Of a stretch of DNA of 64,000 nt, positions 13,154 through 23,654 are shown in pieces. Under the pieces are notes generated by a model, which did not search any database, was not told where the DNA came from, and saw nothing but the letters and a program-made list of their open reading frames with translations. The DNA is taken from contig JAQMRL010000002.1 in the NCBI GenBank assembly GCA_035578175.1, positions 130,264,171-130,328,170 on the forward strand, read 5' to 3'. The first letter of the stretch is position 1, and each line of letters opens with the position of its first letter. A program made the translations under genes and the position numbers. The stretch comes from Catonia carolina. Its lineage: Eukaryota > Arthropoda > Insecta > Hemiptera > Achilidae.

Positions 13154-13196
13154 TTTATTTCCTGTTATCGATCACTGATCGATAACAGGAAATAAA
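13154..13196. repeat. perfect hairpin, 21-bp arms, 1-nt loop
   Basis: TTTCCTGTTATCGATCA and its exact reverse complement form the core of 21-bp arms at 13154-13174 and 13176-13196, around a single C. Confidence 0.85.
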
Positions 13197-13315
13197 AATA
13201 TTAATTTTTTAAAAACAATACTTAAAAAATATTTACTGAAATTTATCAACCGCGAATAGAGGTTATTCGCTTATCGCTGAATTAAAAAAAGTAAAGGTGA
13301 AAAATCCTAGATTTC

Positions 13316-13507
13316 GAATTGAACGCAGACAACGTGAACGAATGGTTAAAATATGATTCAAAGGTTCCTGGATTTCAGATCTTGAGTGGCGATAGAATTA
13401 CGCTTAAAGGATCGGACGAGGATAAGTTTCGAGTTGAACAGGAAACGGGACCTATTGCGAGTGACGCATTCGTCTGTTTCTCATACAGCAACATTGACGT
13501 GGAATGA
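13316..13507 (+). pseudogene. Tigger/pogo-type transposase C-terminal fragment
   Basis: The open frame reads NVNEWLKYDSKVPGFQIL, an acidic stretch, then GPIASDAFVCF before a stop. Tigger/Jerky-type DDE transposases commonly end with a D--VPGFQ-L segment and a GP--S-AF tail. The catalytic domain is missing upstream, so this is an orphan end of an old element. The assignment rests on motif resemblance only. Confidence 0.5.
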
Positions 13508-13529
13508 AAATACATGAGTTTATTTTCAT

Positions 13530-13810
13530 TTACGGTAAACCATATATTGGACAGAATAAGGAATGAGGAAATAAAGTTAGAATTGGGTATTTACAATTTG
13601 GACGAAAATATACAGGATTATCGCCAAAGTAGGAGACAGCACATGGAAGGATGTCAGATCGCAGGATACCTAAGCAGGCGCACTGGTATGCTCCAGAAGG
13701 AAAAATGGACGTCGGTAGACCTAGAAAAATATGGATGTAGATTATATAGTGTGTGTTCGGAACAGGCTGCGACCTTGTTCGGCCTCATCCTCGTTTGGAA
13801 AAAGGAGGAG
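13530..13810 (+). pseudogene. non-LTR retrotransposon C-terminal tail, frameshifted
   Basis: DRIRNEEIKLELGIYNLDE followed by an IQDYRQSRRQHME-like segment matches the endonuclease-first LINE C-terminal region. A frame change then gives RIPKQAHWYAPEGKMDVGRP and RKIWM, the usual IPKQ...GRRD-GRPRK-W ending. No reverse transcriptase domain remains upstream; the Tigger fragment abuts it. Confidence 0.65.
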
Positions 13811-14064
13811 AAAATGAACAAAAAAACCATATAAAATATACCATATTTCCGTAATAAAAATAAATAACATGATGTTAATGAAATTTTCGGGTTTTATTTG
13901 ACACCATAGCAGAATTATTACGATTTTCTAATTTAGCCGAATATAAATTTAAATCAAATGCCTAATTAAATTAACTATAAACTATTATATACAGTTTTAT
14001 ATCTGTATAAAATTTTAAACTACGAAAAATATTTATTAAGCTCCGATGCAAAAATTAGATGCAT

Positions 14065-14300
14065 TAACATCCACCCTATAGTCCAGATTTATCACCTTGT
14101 CACTACAATATTTTTGGACCTCTCAAAGAAGTGCTTAGAGGCCAGCGTTTCGTTAACGAAAAAGTGGAAGCGTTTGGACTCCAACGGCTAAAAGAATGTT
14201 CGAAGAGTTTTTAGAATGATGAAATAAAACAGCTCCCAATCCGATGAGAAAAATGGTATGTCTACGGCGGGAGAGTATGTCAAGAAATGATGTAACCTTA
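14065..14300 (+). pseudogene. mariner-like transposase C-terminal relic
   Basis: The plus-strand frame reads IHPPYSPDLSPCHYNIFGPL, then KEVLRGQRFVNEKVEAF, then frameshifted WYVYGGRVCQ-like residues. This is the third catalytic block and C terminus of a Tc1/mariner (SETMAR-like) transposase. The catalytic Asp of PC-D-Y is His here. Several stops interrupt it. Confidence 0.65.
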
Positions 14301-15268
14301 GTTAAATAAAGTTAAAATTTTTATAAAAGTGACTCCCGTTTATATTTGATACATCAAACCTTTCATACAAATCTGAAAAAAACTAAGACAACTCACTTAT
14401 CTGGACTTACGGGTCTTTGAAATAATCTTCCAAACTAAAATTTAAATATTTACTCAAAAAGATTACGTAACTTTCTCCTCACAGTTTATGAGAAAGTAAA
14501 AACATTTACATGTTAAACCAACAAACAGAATGCATATTTGATATGTAATATTAACAACAGTCACATAATAAAACAGGTATTTAAAGTAAGAACATTTAGT
14601 TTGGAATGCTTAACAGAAACGAAACTAAATGAAATGAACATGTAACAAAATGACACGAATGAATCATTAGAAAGTGGTAGGCTAGTCTCTGTTAACAGTA
14701 AATACAGTTGTAAATGAAAACCTTTGCTGACATCAACAACATCTGAAAGTACATTCAACGAACAGTCTACATGTTTTGTTTATACACATGCCACAGATAT
14801 AATTTACATTCCAATTCTAAAAATAAATAATAAATACGGTTGAGTAAAATATACAGTACAGTACCTGTTCGCAAACATTCCGCGCTATCTTAGAAAGTAA
14901 ACAAGTCAAAGTGTGTCTGTAATTGCACACAGTACCGTACGTTTATTATCTCTTTTAACAATTTTCTACATATCTGCAAAACTTTTATTGCAAAACCGAG
15001 TAAAAAAACGTTAAAATTTAAAAATCTGGTATGAAAAACACACAAGACATTCTTTTAACAATGTATTGCCTGTCTAACTTGATGGCCTCCGGCAGTGGGG
15101 AGGAAGAATATGCGGATTGTAAAACCATTTCAGAAAACCTATATCTAATTTTTTTATGTTACTGAATCTTGTCCGAAATGATGTATTTTTATAAAACAAA
15201 CTATTTCGTATATTTTTTTTTACTATAAAATTATTTCGAAAAACACACGCTTAATGAGATAATGTATA
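14301..15268. other. intron, nothing recognised
   Basis: AT-rich unique sequence without recognisable coding or repeat content. Confidence 0.45.
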
Positions 15269-16210
15269 CGAGGTGTGGCTATTTAATAACGAGACTGACG
15301 TTGTAAAAAATTTTATTTTTATGTTATACATAATCACTTATAGTCACCTTCAATATACACTCCTTCTCTATCCCTACAACGCTCCATGCGAATTTTCCAT
15401 AGTTGGAAACGGTGCTGGAAGTCATCTTCTGTCAGCTCTTTCAGGACACGTGCCGCTAAAAAATGTTTGAAATGAAGCTCGCAAAAATGTTTGTACTGAC
15501 ACTTTGTACGCGATTGAAAATGACCCAAACTTTTTGGAAACGATTATAGCAAGTGATGAAACGTGGTTTTTTACTTATGATCCGGAAACAAAGCGCCAAT
15601 CCATGCACTAGAAGAGCCGAACTTCACCGAGAGCCAAAAAATGCTCGAATGAGCAAGTCAAAATTTAAAGCAATGATGATTGTTTTTTTTAAAAATCCAT
15701 GGGATTGTGTACCTTCACTGAAGGTCAAACAATTAATCAATATTACTACCTTGAGGTACTTTCTAAACTACGTCAAGGAGTAAGGAAAAAACGCCCCGAA
15801 ATGTGGAAGGACAAATCATAAGTTCTCCACCAAGACAATGCGCCAGCTCATTCCGCGTTATCTGTCAAGAGTTTCCTAGCCAAGTACAGCATCTCAGTGT
15901 TAGAATATCCACCTTATTCACCAGATCTTGCACCATGTGACTTCTACCTGTTCTCTAAGGTGAAATCTGCAATAAAAGGGTCATGATTTGAGTCCATGGA
16001 AGGTGTAAAAGAGAAAGCGGCACGTGTCCTGAAGATGCTGACAGAAGATGACTTCCAGCACTGTTTCCAACAATGGAAAATTCGCATGGAGCGTTGTAAG
16101 GATAGAGAAGTAGTGTATATTGAAGGTGACAATAAGTGATTATGTATATGTATAAAATAAAAATAAAATTTTTTACAACGTCAGTCTTGTTATTTAATAG
16201 CCACACCTCG
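15269..16210 (+). mobile_element. scrambled mariner (irritans-like), fold-back form
   Basis: The outer ends are CGAGGTGTGGCTATT and its inverse, with TA just left of the left end. The plus strand from about 15490 to the stop at 16137-16139 is the last half of a mariner transposase: IASDETWFF, LHQDNAPAHS, EYPPYSPDLAPCDFYLF and a C-terminal WKIRMERC...EGDNK, broken by stops and at least one frameshift. The N-terminal half is absent. In its place, 15269-15457 is an inverted copy of the element's own 3' end (about 16016-16210), including the transposase C terminus. The TA on the right is not preserved. It is dead. Confidence 0.85.
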
Positions 16211-16299
16211 AATATAAACAAGAACACGGAAGTCTTGGTGAGATTGAATAAGGACAAGGAAATTAGAAATACTGAGAAACGTAGAAAATTGAGTCGTGA

Positions 16300-16420
16300 T
16301 GAAAAGTTGGAAAATATAGAATGTTACAAAACACCATACAGGGAAACATAAAAGGTGGTTCAGGTGTACGTAGGATTTCATGGTTGAAGAATCTTCGAGA
16401 CCGGTATGGTATGAGTTTAG
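16300..16420 (+). pseudogene. short RTE-like LINE fragment
   Basis: One frame reads LQNTIQGNIKGGSGVRRISW then LKNLRDRYG, matching LQAILQGKI...GRRRTSWLKNL in the larger LINE tail at 34.1-34.8 kb. It abuts the scrambled mariner. Confidence 0.6.
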
Positions 16421-16610
16421 TTACCCTTTTTAGCCAACCTTCTCAGATGACAGGGCATTTGAAAAAAACGTTAAACGACAGATGCCGGTGTTCTAGTGTA
16501 AGGTCATTTTACACCCACCAATAGTTTTTTTTCACACAAACAAACATCTGTCACATTGAACTGAGGCATGTTGTAAACGGCGTAAATACCTGTCATGTCA
16601 CTTACGTTTA

Positions 16611-16778
16611 CCGGCCTTCTGGCCGGTAGCGCAACTGGCTTTCACGCCGGGGTCCCGGGTTCGATTCCTGGCCAGGTCTGGCATTTTTTCATCACTCATT
16701 TTCATATATCATCATTCGCCACCGACTGCATTAGCAGAAATTTCAAAACAGTCAGACGTAAAACAAAACAAAAAAACC
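16611..16778 (+). repeat. SINE family B, copy 2
   Basis: GGTAGCGCAACTGGCTT (box A-like) and GGGTTCGATTCCTGGCC (box B) are followed by the family B body and an A/C-rich tail after CAGTCAGACGTAAAAC. Not a functional tRNA: it lacks a foldable anticodon arm. Confidence 0.85.
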
Positions 16779-17509
16779 GACCTCGGAGGACTTATCTATC
16801 CAAAAACTACTTCTTAGATTTTTTTTAGGGGATCAAAAGCCCTGAAAATAAATTTAAATTGATACACTTTCTCAATTAAAATAGTGCAGATGACTATAGT
16901 TATTTTATAGAACTACAAATATTATATTTACAAATCGAAGAAGTTATTTTCTTTAATTCTATCAGAAAGAGTAAAACATCTATTAAAATACGACGAAATA
17001 TACATAGACTTGTAGCGAACGACAAAAGCTGTGATTATTTACAGTTAAAAAAACCAAGCGAATGAATTCAATGATTATTAAGTACGAACAATGCACGCGA
17101 TTATTTCAATTCGATGTAATTTATATGTACAACATAAACCACATTAATTTGTGTTCATCAATTGCAAGTTTTAACTGAAAGGGACGCGGGGAATTGTATA
17201 AAAAAACACACTTCACCAAGGCCGGAACATTTCGATCGAAGCCATACAAAATGCTTGATTTTTTTCACCGTCTATAAAATATACTCTTTTATAAAAAAAA
17301 ATTATCATATATGCTATACACTTGTTAAACCATTAAATATAACAAATCGATTATATAATCTGTAATGAGAAACGGAACATAAATTAAAATGGGACAAAAT
17401 CAGAACATATCGGAGACGTTTTAACTCCGCAGTAGATTCAGTAAATCCTGAGTACTGTAATTTGAACTACAAGAGATTGCTATACAAATTTTCGAATTAT
17501 AATAATCGA
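16779..17509. other. intron, nothing recognised
   Basis: AT-rich sequence without recognisable repeat or coding content. Confidence 0.45.
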
Positions 17510-17995
17510 TGTAGGCCCAGTGATGGATTTAGTATCAAGTTTGGAGTAGAGTCACTACCGGGGGGGAGGGAGTCCGGGGCTCCTCCTCCATGAAAAAAGT
17601 TTAAATCTTCACATCTAAAAAAAAAACGTTTTTGCGCATTTCTGAGCCTAAAATGTTCACTTTCCATACTGTTACAACAGACAAAATGGAACAATTTTAG
17701 ACATTTAAAAAATTCAACAATGAGGAATGGATTACTACTGCCAATTTGAAATTTAAAAGAATTTTATACCAAAAAACCTCATACAACCAAAATATATAAA
17801 AATAATTTATGGGTAAAGGTTTACCAACACCGCATTACGCAATACTACGCATAGTCCGTAGTAATATACGCACTTACATAAAACCGAATTAAATTAAATT
17901 TAGTTAAATTAGAGGCTTACTAATTTTAATAAGTTATTAAAATATGTTATGTGGGTGCTTATTTTTCTGTATCAATAAATATTGATGCCCATAAC

Positions 17996-18390
17996 TGCCC
18001 ATAACAGACAGGTGGAGTGTCAAATTATTTACACTCAATCTGTTCGTTGCAGGGCTAAAATAAATAGTTCTGTTTCTTATCACATGGTCAGCCAATTAAA
18101 TGACTGAATCATTTAAGAACAGAAGAGGTAGAGGTGTAAAAGACACTAATCAGAGTAATCTCCTCTGAAAGTAATGAATTTCACTATACAGCCAGACCCT
18201 GTGGTGAATCAAGTGAAGGTGTCATTTGCAGAGTGGAAAATTTGTGCTTTTCAGAGGGCCCGGCATGCTGATAAGCATACTTTTCCATTCAGTGAGGAAG
18301 GCAATGGTAAACCACCTCACTCCTCGATTTACTTAGTAAAACCTCTACAGGTTCAAACCAGCCTACAGGCTGATGACCTAAACAACAACA
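17996..18390 (+). repeat. repeat family A, copy 1 (full length)
   Basis: Runs from TGCCCATAACAGACAGGTGG to GGCTGATGACCTAAACAACA. Family A is about 395 bp, ends in AAC units and has no tRNA-like boxes. Confidence 0.88.
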
Positions 18391-18419
18391 ATAAATATAT
18401 TATAAAAATATATTTAACA

Positions 18420-18662
18420 ATGTTGTAGTAATGTCATCAGCCAAAAGGCTGCGTTGAACCTTTAAAGATTTTACTAAGTAAAATGAGGAGTGAGGTGCTT
18501 TTTAATTACCTTCCATACTGAGTGGAAAAAGTATGCTTATCAGCATTCCAGGGCCTCCGAAAAGTATCTTCTTCCACCCTGCAAGTGACACATTCACTTC
18601 ATTACTCTCAGAGGGGATAACTCTGATAAGTGTCTTTTGCACCTCTACCTCTTCTGTTCTTA
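18420..18662 (-). repeat. repeat family A, copy 2 (partial)
   Basis: Inverted partial copy from the 3' end (GTCATCAGCCAAAAGGCTG) to the TCTACCTCTTCTGTTCTTA segment. It forms an inverted pair with copy 1, 30 bp away, inside the hAT-type element. Confidence 0.85.
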
Positions 18663-18829
18663 TATATTTTATAAAATACCTAATACTTTATTCCTTTACA
18701 AAGGTACAAAAAAAACAATAAAAATAAATATTTAACAAATTTGGAGGAGTCATGACCCCTGTAAACCCCCCAAATCCGCCACTGTGAAGGCCCACATTAA
18801 AAGAATATAGATTAATAAAGGCCACAAAA

Positions 18830-18886
18830 CTTTAATGTAACAATGTAGCTACACAATAATTGTGTAGCTACATTGTTACATTAAAG
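18830..18886. repeat. perfect hairpin, 28-bp arms, 1-nt loop
   Basis: Arms 18830-18857 and 18859-18886 are exact reverse complements (core ACAATGTAGCTACACAAT). A second small palindrome, AGTTACAAT-T-ATTGTAACT, follows about 45 bp later. Confidence 0.9.
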
Positions 18887-19498
18887 TTAAAACGCTACAA
18901 TGATGAAAAGCTACAATGTTACATAAAGTTAAAGTTAGTTACAATTATTGTAACTAAAAATTGAATAAAAATATACGTAGGCTAGCCATTACTGCCTTTT
19001 TTCAATTTCCAGAAATTTAGAACCCTCTAACTTCTTTTCTCTCCTTCGTTTTAAGTATTTTTAATTGTTTTTCTTTTGTTTGAATACGTTTAAAGAAGTA
19101 TACCGTATACTCTAGCGATTTCCGTTTTATTTCTGCACCAGCTTGAACTGCTTTTAGTACAACTTCAGCTTTAATTACACACGCTACAACGACGAACTCA
19201 GTTAAAATACATACAACTCAAATATTTATTTATTTAATAATACAATTGTAATACTACAATTAAAAAATTCGATGTAACGACGAAAGTTTCTAGGTTTCAA
19301 CGTCAACGTGTCTGAGGTTACATAAACAGAACATTAAGAGCAAGAGCCCGGAAAGAAACGCAGTTGAGGCTAATGATGTACTGGTATTATCTCTTTTGTT
19401 GTACGGTAGTGAAACGTGGGTACTATGGAAATTTGAGGGTAGGAAGTGCGCAGCTGAGATGCGTTTTTTATGTAGGCGAGAAAGCAATACTTGAGCAG

Positions 19499-20407
19499 GA
19501 AACCCATTACACCGTCACCGAACGGAACCGCAACGACTGGTGCGGTTCCGTGGCTTGTAACCCATTGTGCCCGTCCAGACAGACATCGAAGCGGCCAAAA
19601 ATACTTCAGTTGCAATGGACAGTTCATCGGAAGAGAAACTAATGATAGTAGCTGTTGTCTGTGCTGAAGAAGACGAGCGGGAAAAACATGGTTCACGGAA
19701 ATATAAGTACTGTGGCATAAAATATATAAAAAATGGAATGACTACGGTCCACAATCTCTTTTACGACTTTTACTGAAAGACGAGGACAACTTTTTTTTAT
19801 ATCCTCCGTACTGATTCGATTATGCCCACAACGGGCAGGTGGAGTGTTAAATTAATTGCACTCGATCTGCAGTTTCCAGGGCTACAAAAATAGTTCTGTT
19901 TCTTATCATGTAGTCAACCAATTATATGACCGAACTATTTAAGAACAGAAGAGGTAGAGGTGTAAAAGACGCTAGTCAGAGTCATCTCCTCTGAGAGTAA
20001 TGAATTTCATCATTATACAGCCAGACTCTGTGGTGAATGAAGTGAAGGTGGCATTTGCAGGGAGGATAGTATGTGCTTTTCCGAGGGCCTGGCATGCTGA
20101 TAAGCATACTCTTTCAACTCAGTGAGGAAGGCCATGGTAACTCACCTCACTCCTCGATTTACTTAGTAAAACCTCTACAGATTCAAACCAGCCTTTCGGC
20201 TGATGACCTAAACAACAATCAACTGATTGGATGAGAAGCTCATCGGTACTCATATTGACAAAAAGACCACAAGCAACATCTTCGTCACTCGCTGGTTCTA
20301 GCACAACGGTTCGGTTCTGTGCGGAGCGGTCATAGTGGGTTGAGTTTTATTTAGAACAATACAAACCAAAGTTGACGGTTCGGTTCGGTGACAGTGCAAT
20401 GGGTTTC
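19499..20407 (+). mobile_element. PIF/Harbinger-type remnant inside a LINE
   Basis: The ends are inverted repeats: GAAACCCATTACACCGTCAC on the left and, read inverted, GAAACCCATTGCACTGTCAC on the right, continuing into CGAAC-GGAACCG. Inside the left half one frame has a short acidic/basic N-terminal block (EEKLMIVAVVCAEEDERE) and, after a frameshift, LLKDEDNFFLYPPY, resembling the start of Harbinger nucleases (LLKD--KFF-YFRM). The catalytic domain is missing. A family A repeat interrupts it. I could not fix the 3-bp target duplication. Confidence 0.6.
19821..20221 (+). repeat. repeat family A, copy 3, with target duplication
   Basis: A full copy flanked by ACTGATTCGAT (19810-19820) and ACTGATTGGAT (20222-20232), an 11-bp duplication with one change. 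It lies inside the Harbinger remnant, which itself splits a LINE. Confidence 0.9.
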
Positions 20408-20729
20408 TTGCTTTAGGGATCGGATCCAGAGTGAGACAATCCGGCATTATTTGGCTAGACCGGAAACTGTAAGTCAGAGGATTGAACGATATAAGGAGAG
20501 GTGGTTACAATATGTAAGCCGCAAGCCAGAGGATCAATATCCTCTACTGGCCTTCAGATACCGTCCGCAAGGAGTACGGTCTTTGAGTAGACCACGAAGA
20601 CGATCGATAGAAGCTGGAACATGCAATGTGCCTAATCCGTAAAGGAGGAAGAAGATTAAAAAATTCTCGAAAGGAATTTACTACAAATTCGTTCAGTTTT
20701 CAACAAATCACCATGAAAATAAAACTTTT

Positions 20730-21043
20730 TTTAATCCCTATGTATGTACGTTGCAATCTGTTCAATTTTAAACAAGTAACCCAATGATTCTATGAGATGT
20801 GGATGATGTGTATGACGAGTTAATTAGGGGTAGTCTTGTAGAGTCTCAGGTAGACAATTCGGGAAAGAGTATACATAATTGAACCTCAACCACCAAAGGA
20901 CACCGGTAACCACTGTCTAGTATCCAAATCCGTATAAAAGCAACTTTACAAGGATTTGAACCACGAACCTTCGTCTCTGAACATCAGCAGTTAAACAGCT
21001 GATTCGCGGCAGCAACTTTACCGCTAGACCAACCCGGTGGGTC
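20730..21043 (-). repeat. SINE family E, copy 2
   Basis: Full-length inverted copy: the tRNA-like head (ACCCACCGGGTTGGTCTAGC on the minus strand) lies at the right end and the conserved 3' part at the left end. Confidence 0.88.
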
Positions 21044-21171
21044 CAAACTTTTTATTGTACTAAATTTCGATCGGAAAATAAAACGACTTTAGCAATGTAT
21101 TCTGAACAGGAGTTCTTAAATAATCTTACAACAAATGTTAAAGCCTAATTTCTTTTTTAATTTGAATTTTT

Positions 21172-21327
21172 AGTTTAAGTCGCGTCAACATCTACGTGAT
21201 TAGCGGTACTTTGGTAAAGGAGCGTTGGGTTTTAACGAGTAATAATTCTCTCCATACGGTGGCAGGGAATCGAATCAGGTGGACTTTGCAAAGTAGCACG
21301 CTAACCACTACGCCACGCATGCGGTCA
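21172..21327 (-). repeat. SINE family C, copy (tRNA-headed)
   Basis: Minus strand: GTGGCGTAGTGGTTAGCG (box A) and GATTCGATTCCC (box B), followed by an AACCCAACGCTCC body that resembles the copies at 32.9 and 35.6 kb (AACCCACCGTT). Confidence 0.65.
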
Positions 21328-22482
21328 AATTTTAAAATAACAATAAAACTGTTTTTAATATATATAATGTAGTTATTTGACGATATCTTCTAATTTGGAA
21401 CACTATAAAATTAACGATTTATTTCTTCAAATACAAAATTCTGATGGTCAAGAAAACACTGCTTAATGCATTTCAAACAGCTTTCTTTATTTTAAAACTT
21501 GACTATAAATTTTTTATCGTCCAAGAAATTAGGAGCGTGAATGCAGTTCTTTTAGCATTAATGTGATTACTATTGCTTCAGTAGTTTGGACGGTTTAGTA
21601 GGAAAAACAATCATGTTACGAAAACATGAAAAACTATACTTAAGTTACTCTTTCATGGACATCAGATCTGTTATCGGTGACTTCAAGAACCTAATTTCGT
21701 ACGATTGAAGCTACAAGAAAGGGTAATACAACACAATACAGTAGTACAATATACTTGTAATTATGATATTACTTCGACAAAAGGAAAACTCCTTATGATT
21801 TTCCAAAATTTATCGTTTTAAAATTCCATTTCACAATCAGTGTGTGTGAAAACCTCTTAAACGATACAACATTCACATGTATGGACCTAAACTTTCATTA
21901 ATTAGTAAATGACGGTCAATTTTTCTGATTTTCTATTGACCATGATAGTTTTCTATACTTTCCGTATCATATTCGTGTTCAACGACCCCGAAAACTCAAG
22001 AGACCACATTTTGAACCAAAAAAATCAATTATGTTCGAGTTATAATATTTAACTTATTAACAAATAAAATACGTGCGGAATTTAACTTTTGTGTAATAAG
22101 ATGTATTATGATATTCTTGATTAATTCCAAAAAAGTTTTGTTTAAAAAAATTAGTCCAGGTGTTATTGCTTTCATGCTTCATTTTAACTGGATTACTAGT
22201 AAAAATAATACGTATTACAATAAATCTATGTGAATCTAGTGTTAAGATAAACAACTAAAACACTAAAATCTGTGACATACCAGTTAGTTAACAGAATACA
22301 ATGTCGACGAACTAATATAACGCAGGTAATTGTACTTTTACAGTTAAAGTAAACTTGCAAAATCCCATAACTAACCGAGTAATCATTTAAAAAAATAACT
22401 GAATAATAATATAAATCCAGAAAATTGTAAAAAAATAAAACTACAGAAAATAAGAAAGACACAGCTAAGCTTGCTTATACAA
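21328..22482. other. intron, nothing recognised
   Basis: AT-rich unique sequence with chance ORFs only. Confidence 0.45.
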
Positions 22483-22686
22483 TTAAGGGGAGCGTGGCTC
22501 CCTATCCTAAGCAATGTTAATGTTTGAACCTTTTTCTCAGCAACCACTACAGCTAGAGCTAGAATTTTTTTTTTTTTGTATAAAAGGCCACTCTTTGGTA
22601 CATAATTACAATAAGTAGCATTTAATTATGGTAAGAATTTTAATTTTCACAATTTTTTTAAAAAAAAGAGACCATTTTTTCATCGA

Positions 22687-22893
22687 TAGTGGTTACCGGT
22701 GTACTTTGATGGTTGGGGTTCAATTAACCATACTCTCTCAGGAGTGGTCGGCCTGGGTCTGTACAAGACTACACCTCATTTACACGTCATACACATCATC
22801 CTCATCTCATTGTGTCATGGGGTTGCTTATTGTTCTAAATTGAACAGATTGCAACGTACACAAATTAGGAATAATAAAAAAAATTAAAAAAAA
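22687..22893 (+). repeat. SINE family E, copy 3, 5'-truncated
   Basis: Flanked by TTTTTCATCGA on both sides (22676-22686 and 22894-22904), an exact 11-bp target duplication. The tRNA-like head is missing and an A-rich tail precedes the right duplication, as in reverse-transcribed truncated insertions. Confidence 0.9.
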
Positions 22894-23234
22894 TTTTTCA
22901 TCGAAAAATCACCGAAAAAATTTATTTCTCCCACAATTATCAATATTTTTATAAACGGCACATTCAATCAATAGAACTGGATGCTTAACATACACCATAA
23001 AAATTTCAGCCTTGTACCTTTTGTGGAAGCTTAGAAAAAGGTACATAAAGTTCTAAAAATGACATTTTGGGATATTCGCGTTTAAAGTTTGAGAAACAAA
23101 AACACGAGTGTAAACTAAGACAGACCACAACAAAAATAGTGCAGGTTATAAACTTTAAGGTTATACTGCCAACCTATGAATAAATAAAAGAGAGACAGGA
23201 ATGTGAAAAAATAGTATAATAAATCACAGTAAAA

Positions 23235-23425
23235 GCCGGCCGCATTGGCGCAGTTGGTAACGTGCTCGCCTCTCATCATGCGGTCCTGGGTTCGAATCCC
23301 ACTCAGGCACGGCATATTTTCATACGTTACAAAAAATCATTTCATCCTAAATTGTACAATAGTTACACCCCAACGTCGTCGCTAATGACCGTTTTAGTTG
23401 ATGCGACGTTAAATAAATTTAAAAA
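23235..23425 (+). repeat. SINE family D, copy 1, with 14-bp target duplication
   Basis: Flanked by AAATCACAGTAAAA at 23221-23234 and 23426-23439. The tRNA-like head has GGCGCAGTTGGTAACG (box A) and GGTTCGAATCCC (box B) and is followed by a short body with CATACGTTACAAAAAATCA. Confidence 0.92.
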
Positions 23426-23654
23426 AAATCACAGTAAAATATTAATCGAAAGGGAAAATTACTTTGTAAAATTTCGTGAGAGATGGCAAAATCAGCTTAA
23501 ACATACAACCACAAAAAAAATTAATAAAATATTATGTAGTTGGCATAGCAACATGATTCTAACACCATTTTAAAGCGCAAATTTCAAACTGTGTTTTTAA
23601 CGAAAAAACCAAAAATCGATTATTTTTTATTTTTTCATTCCACACTCCCCTTAA

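Larger units (their letters stand above)
17518..18784. mobile_element. non-autonomous hAT-type element (1267 bp)
   Basis: The left end CAGTGATGGATTTAG and the right end, read inverted, CAGTGGCGGATTTGG fit hAT termini. Eight-base flanks TGTAGGCC (17510-17517) and TGAAGGCC (18785-18792) look like a target duplication with one substitution. G-rich stretches lie just inside both ends. The AT-rich interior lacks a transposase and carries two family A repeats in opposite orientations. Confidence 0.75.
19318..20650 (+). pseudogene. LINE tail split by a DNA transposon
   Basis: The left part (19318-19498) encodes, across a frameshift, a TLRARARKETQL segment and LLYGSETWVLWKFEGRK, typical of the thumb region after a LINE reverse transcriptase. 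The right part (20408-20650) reads FRDRIQSETIR, then ETVSQRIERYKERWLQYVSR and GVRSLSRPRRRSIEAGTCN, the LINE C-terminal end. The two halves are adjacent parts of the same protein, separated by the PIF/Harbinger-type insertion at 19499-20407. Confidence 0.7.
22487..23650. mobile_element. TTAA-target element H1 with nested SINEs
   Basis: TTAA (22483-22486) precedes GGGGAGCGTGG; the right end is CCACACTCCCC followed by TTAA (23651-23654). TTAA duplications are the hallmark of piggyBac-type insertion, but the ends do not begin with the CCC typical of that superfamily, so this is an inference. The interior has no transposase. A family E and a family D SINE sit inside it with intact target duplications, and a family A repeat sits in its right end. 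Confidence 0.7.

Noticed and set aside
21255..21325. Candidate tRNA gene on the minus strand
   Set aside because: The anticodon arm does not fold cleanly and the sequence continues into a family C SINE body.
23235..23310. Candidate tRNA gene
   Set aside because: Boxes A and B are present, but it is the head of SINE family D with exact target duplications and related copies elsewhere.
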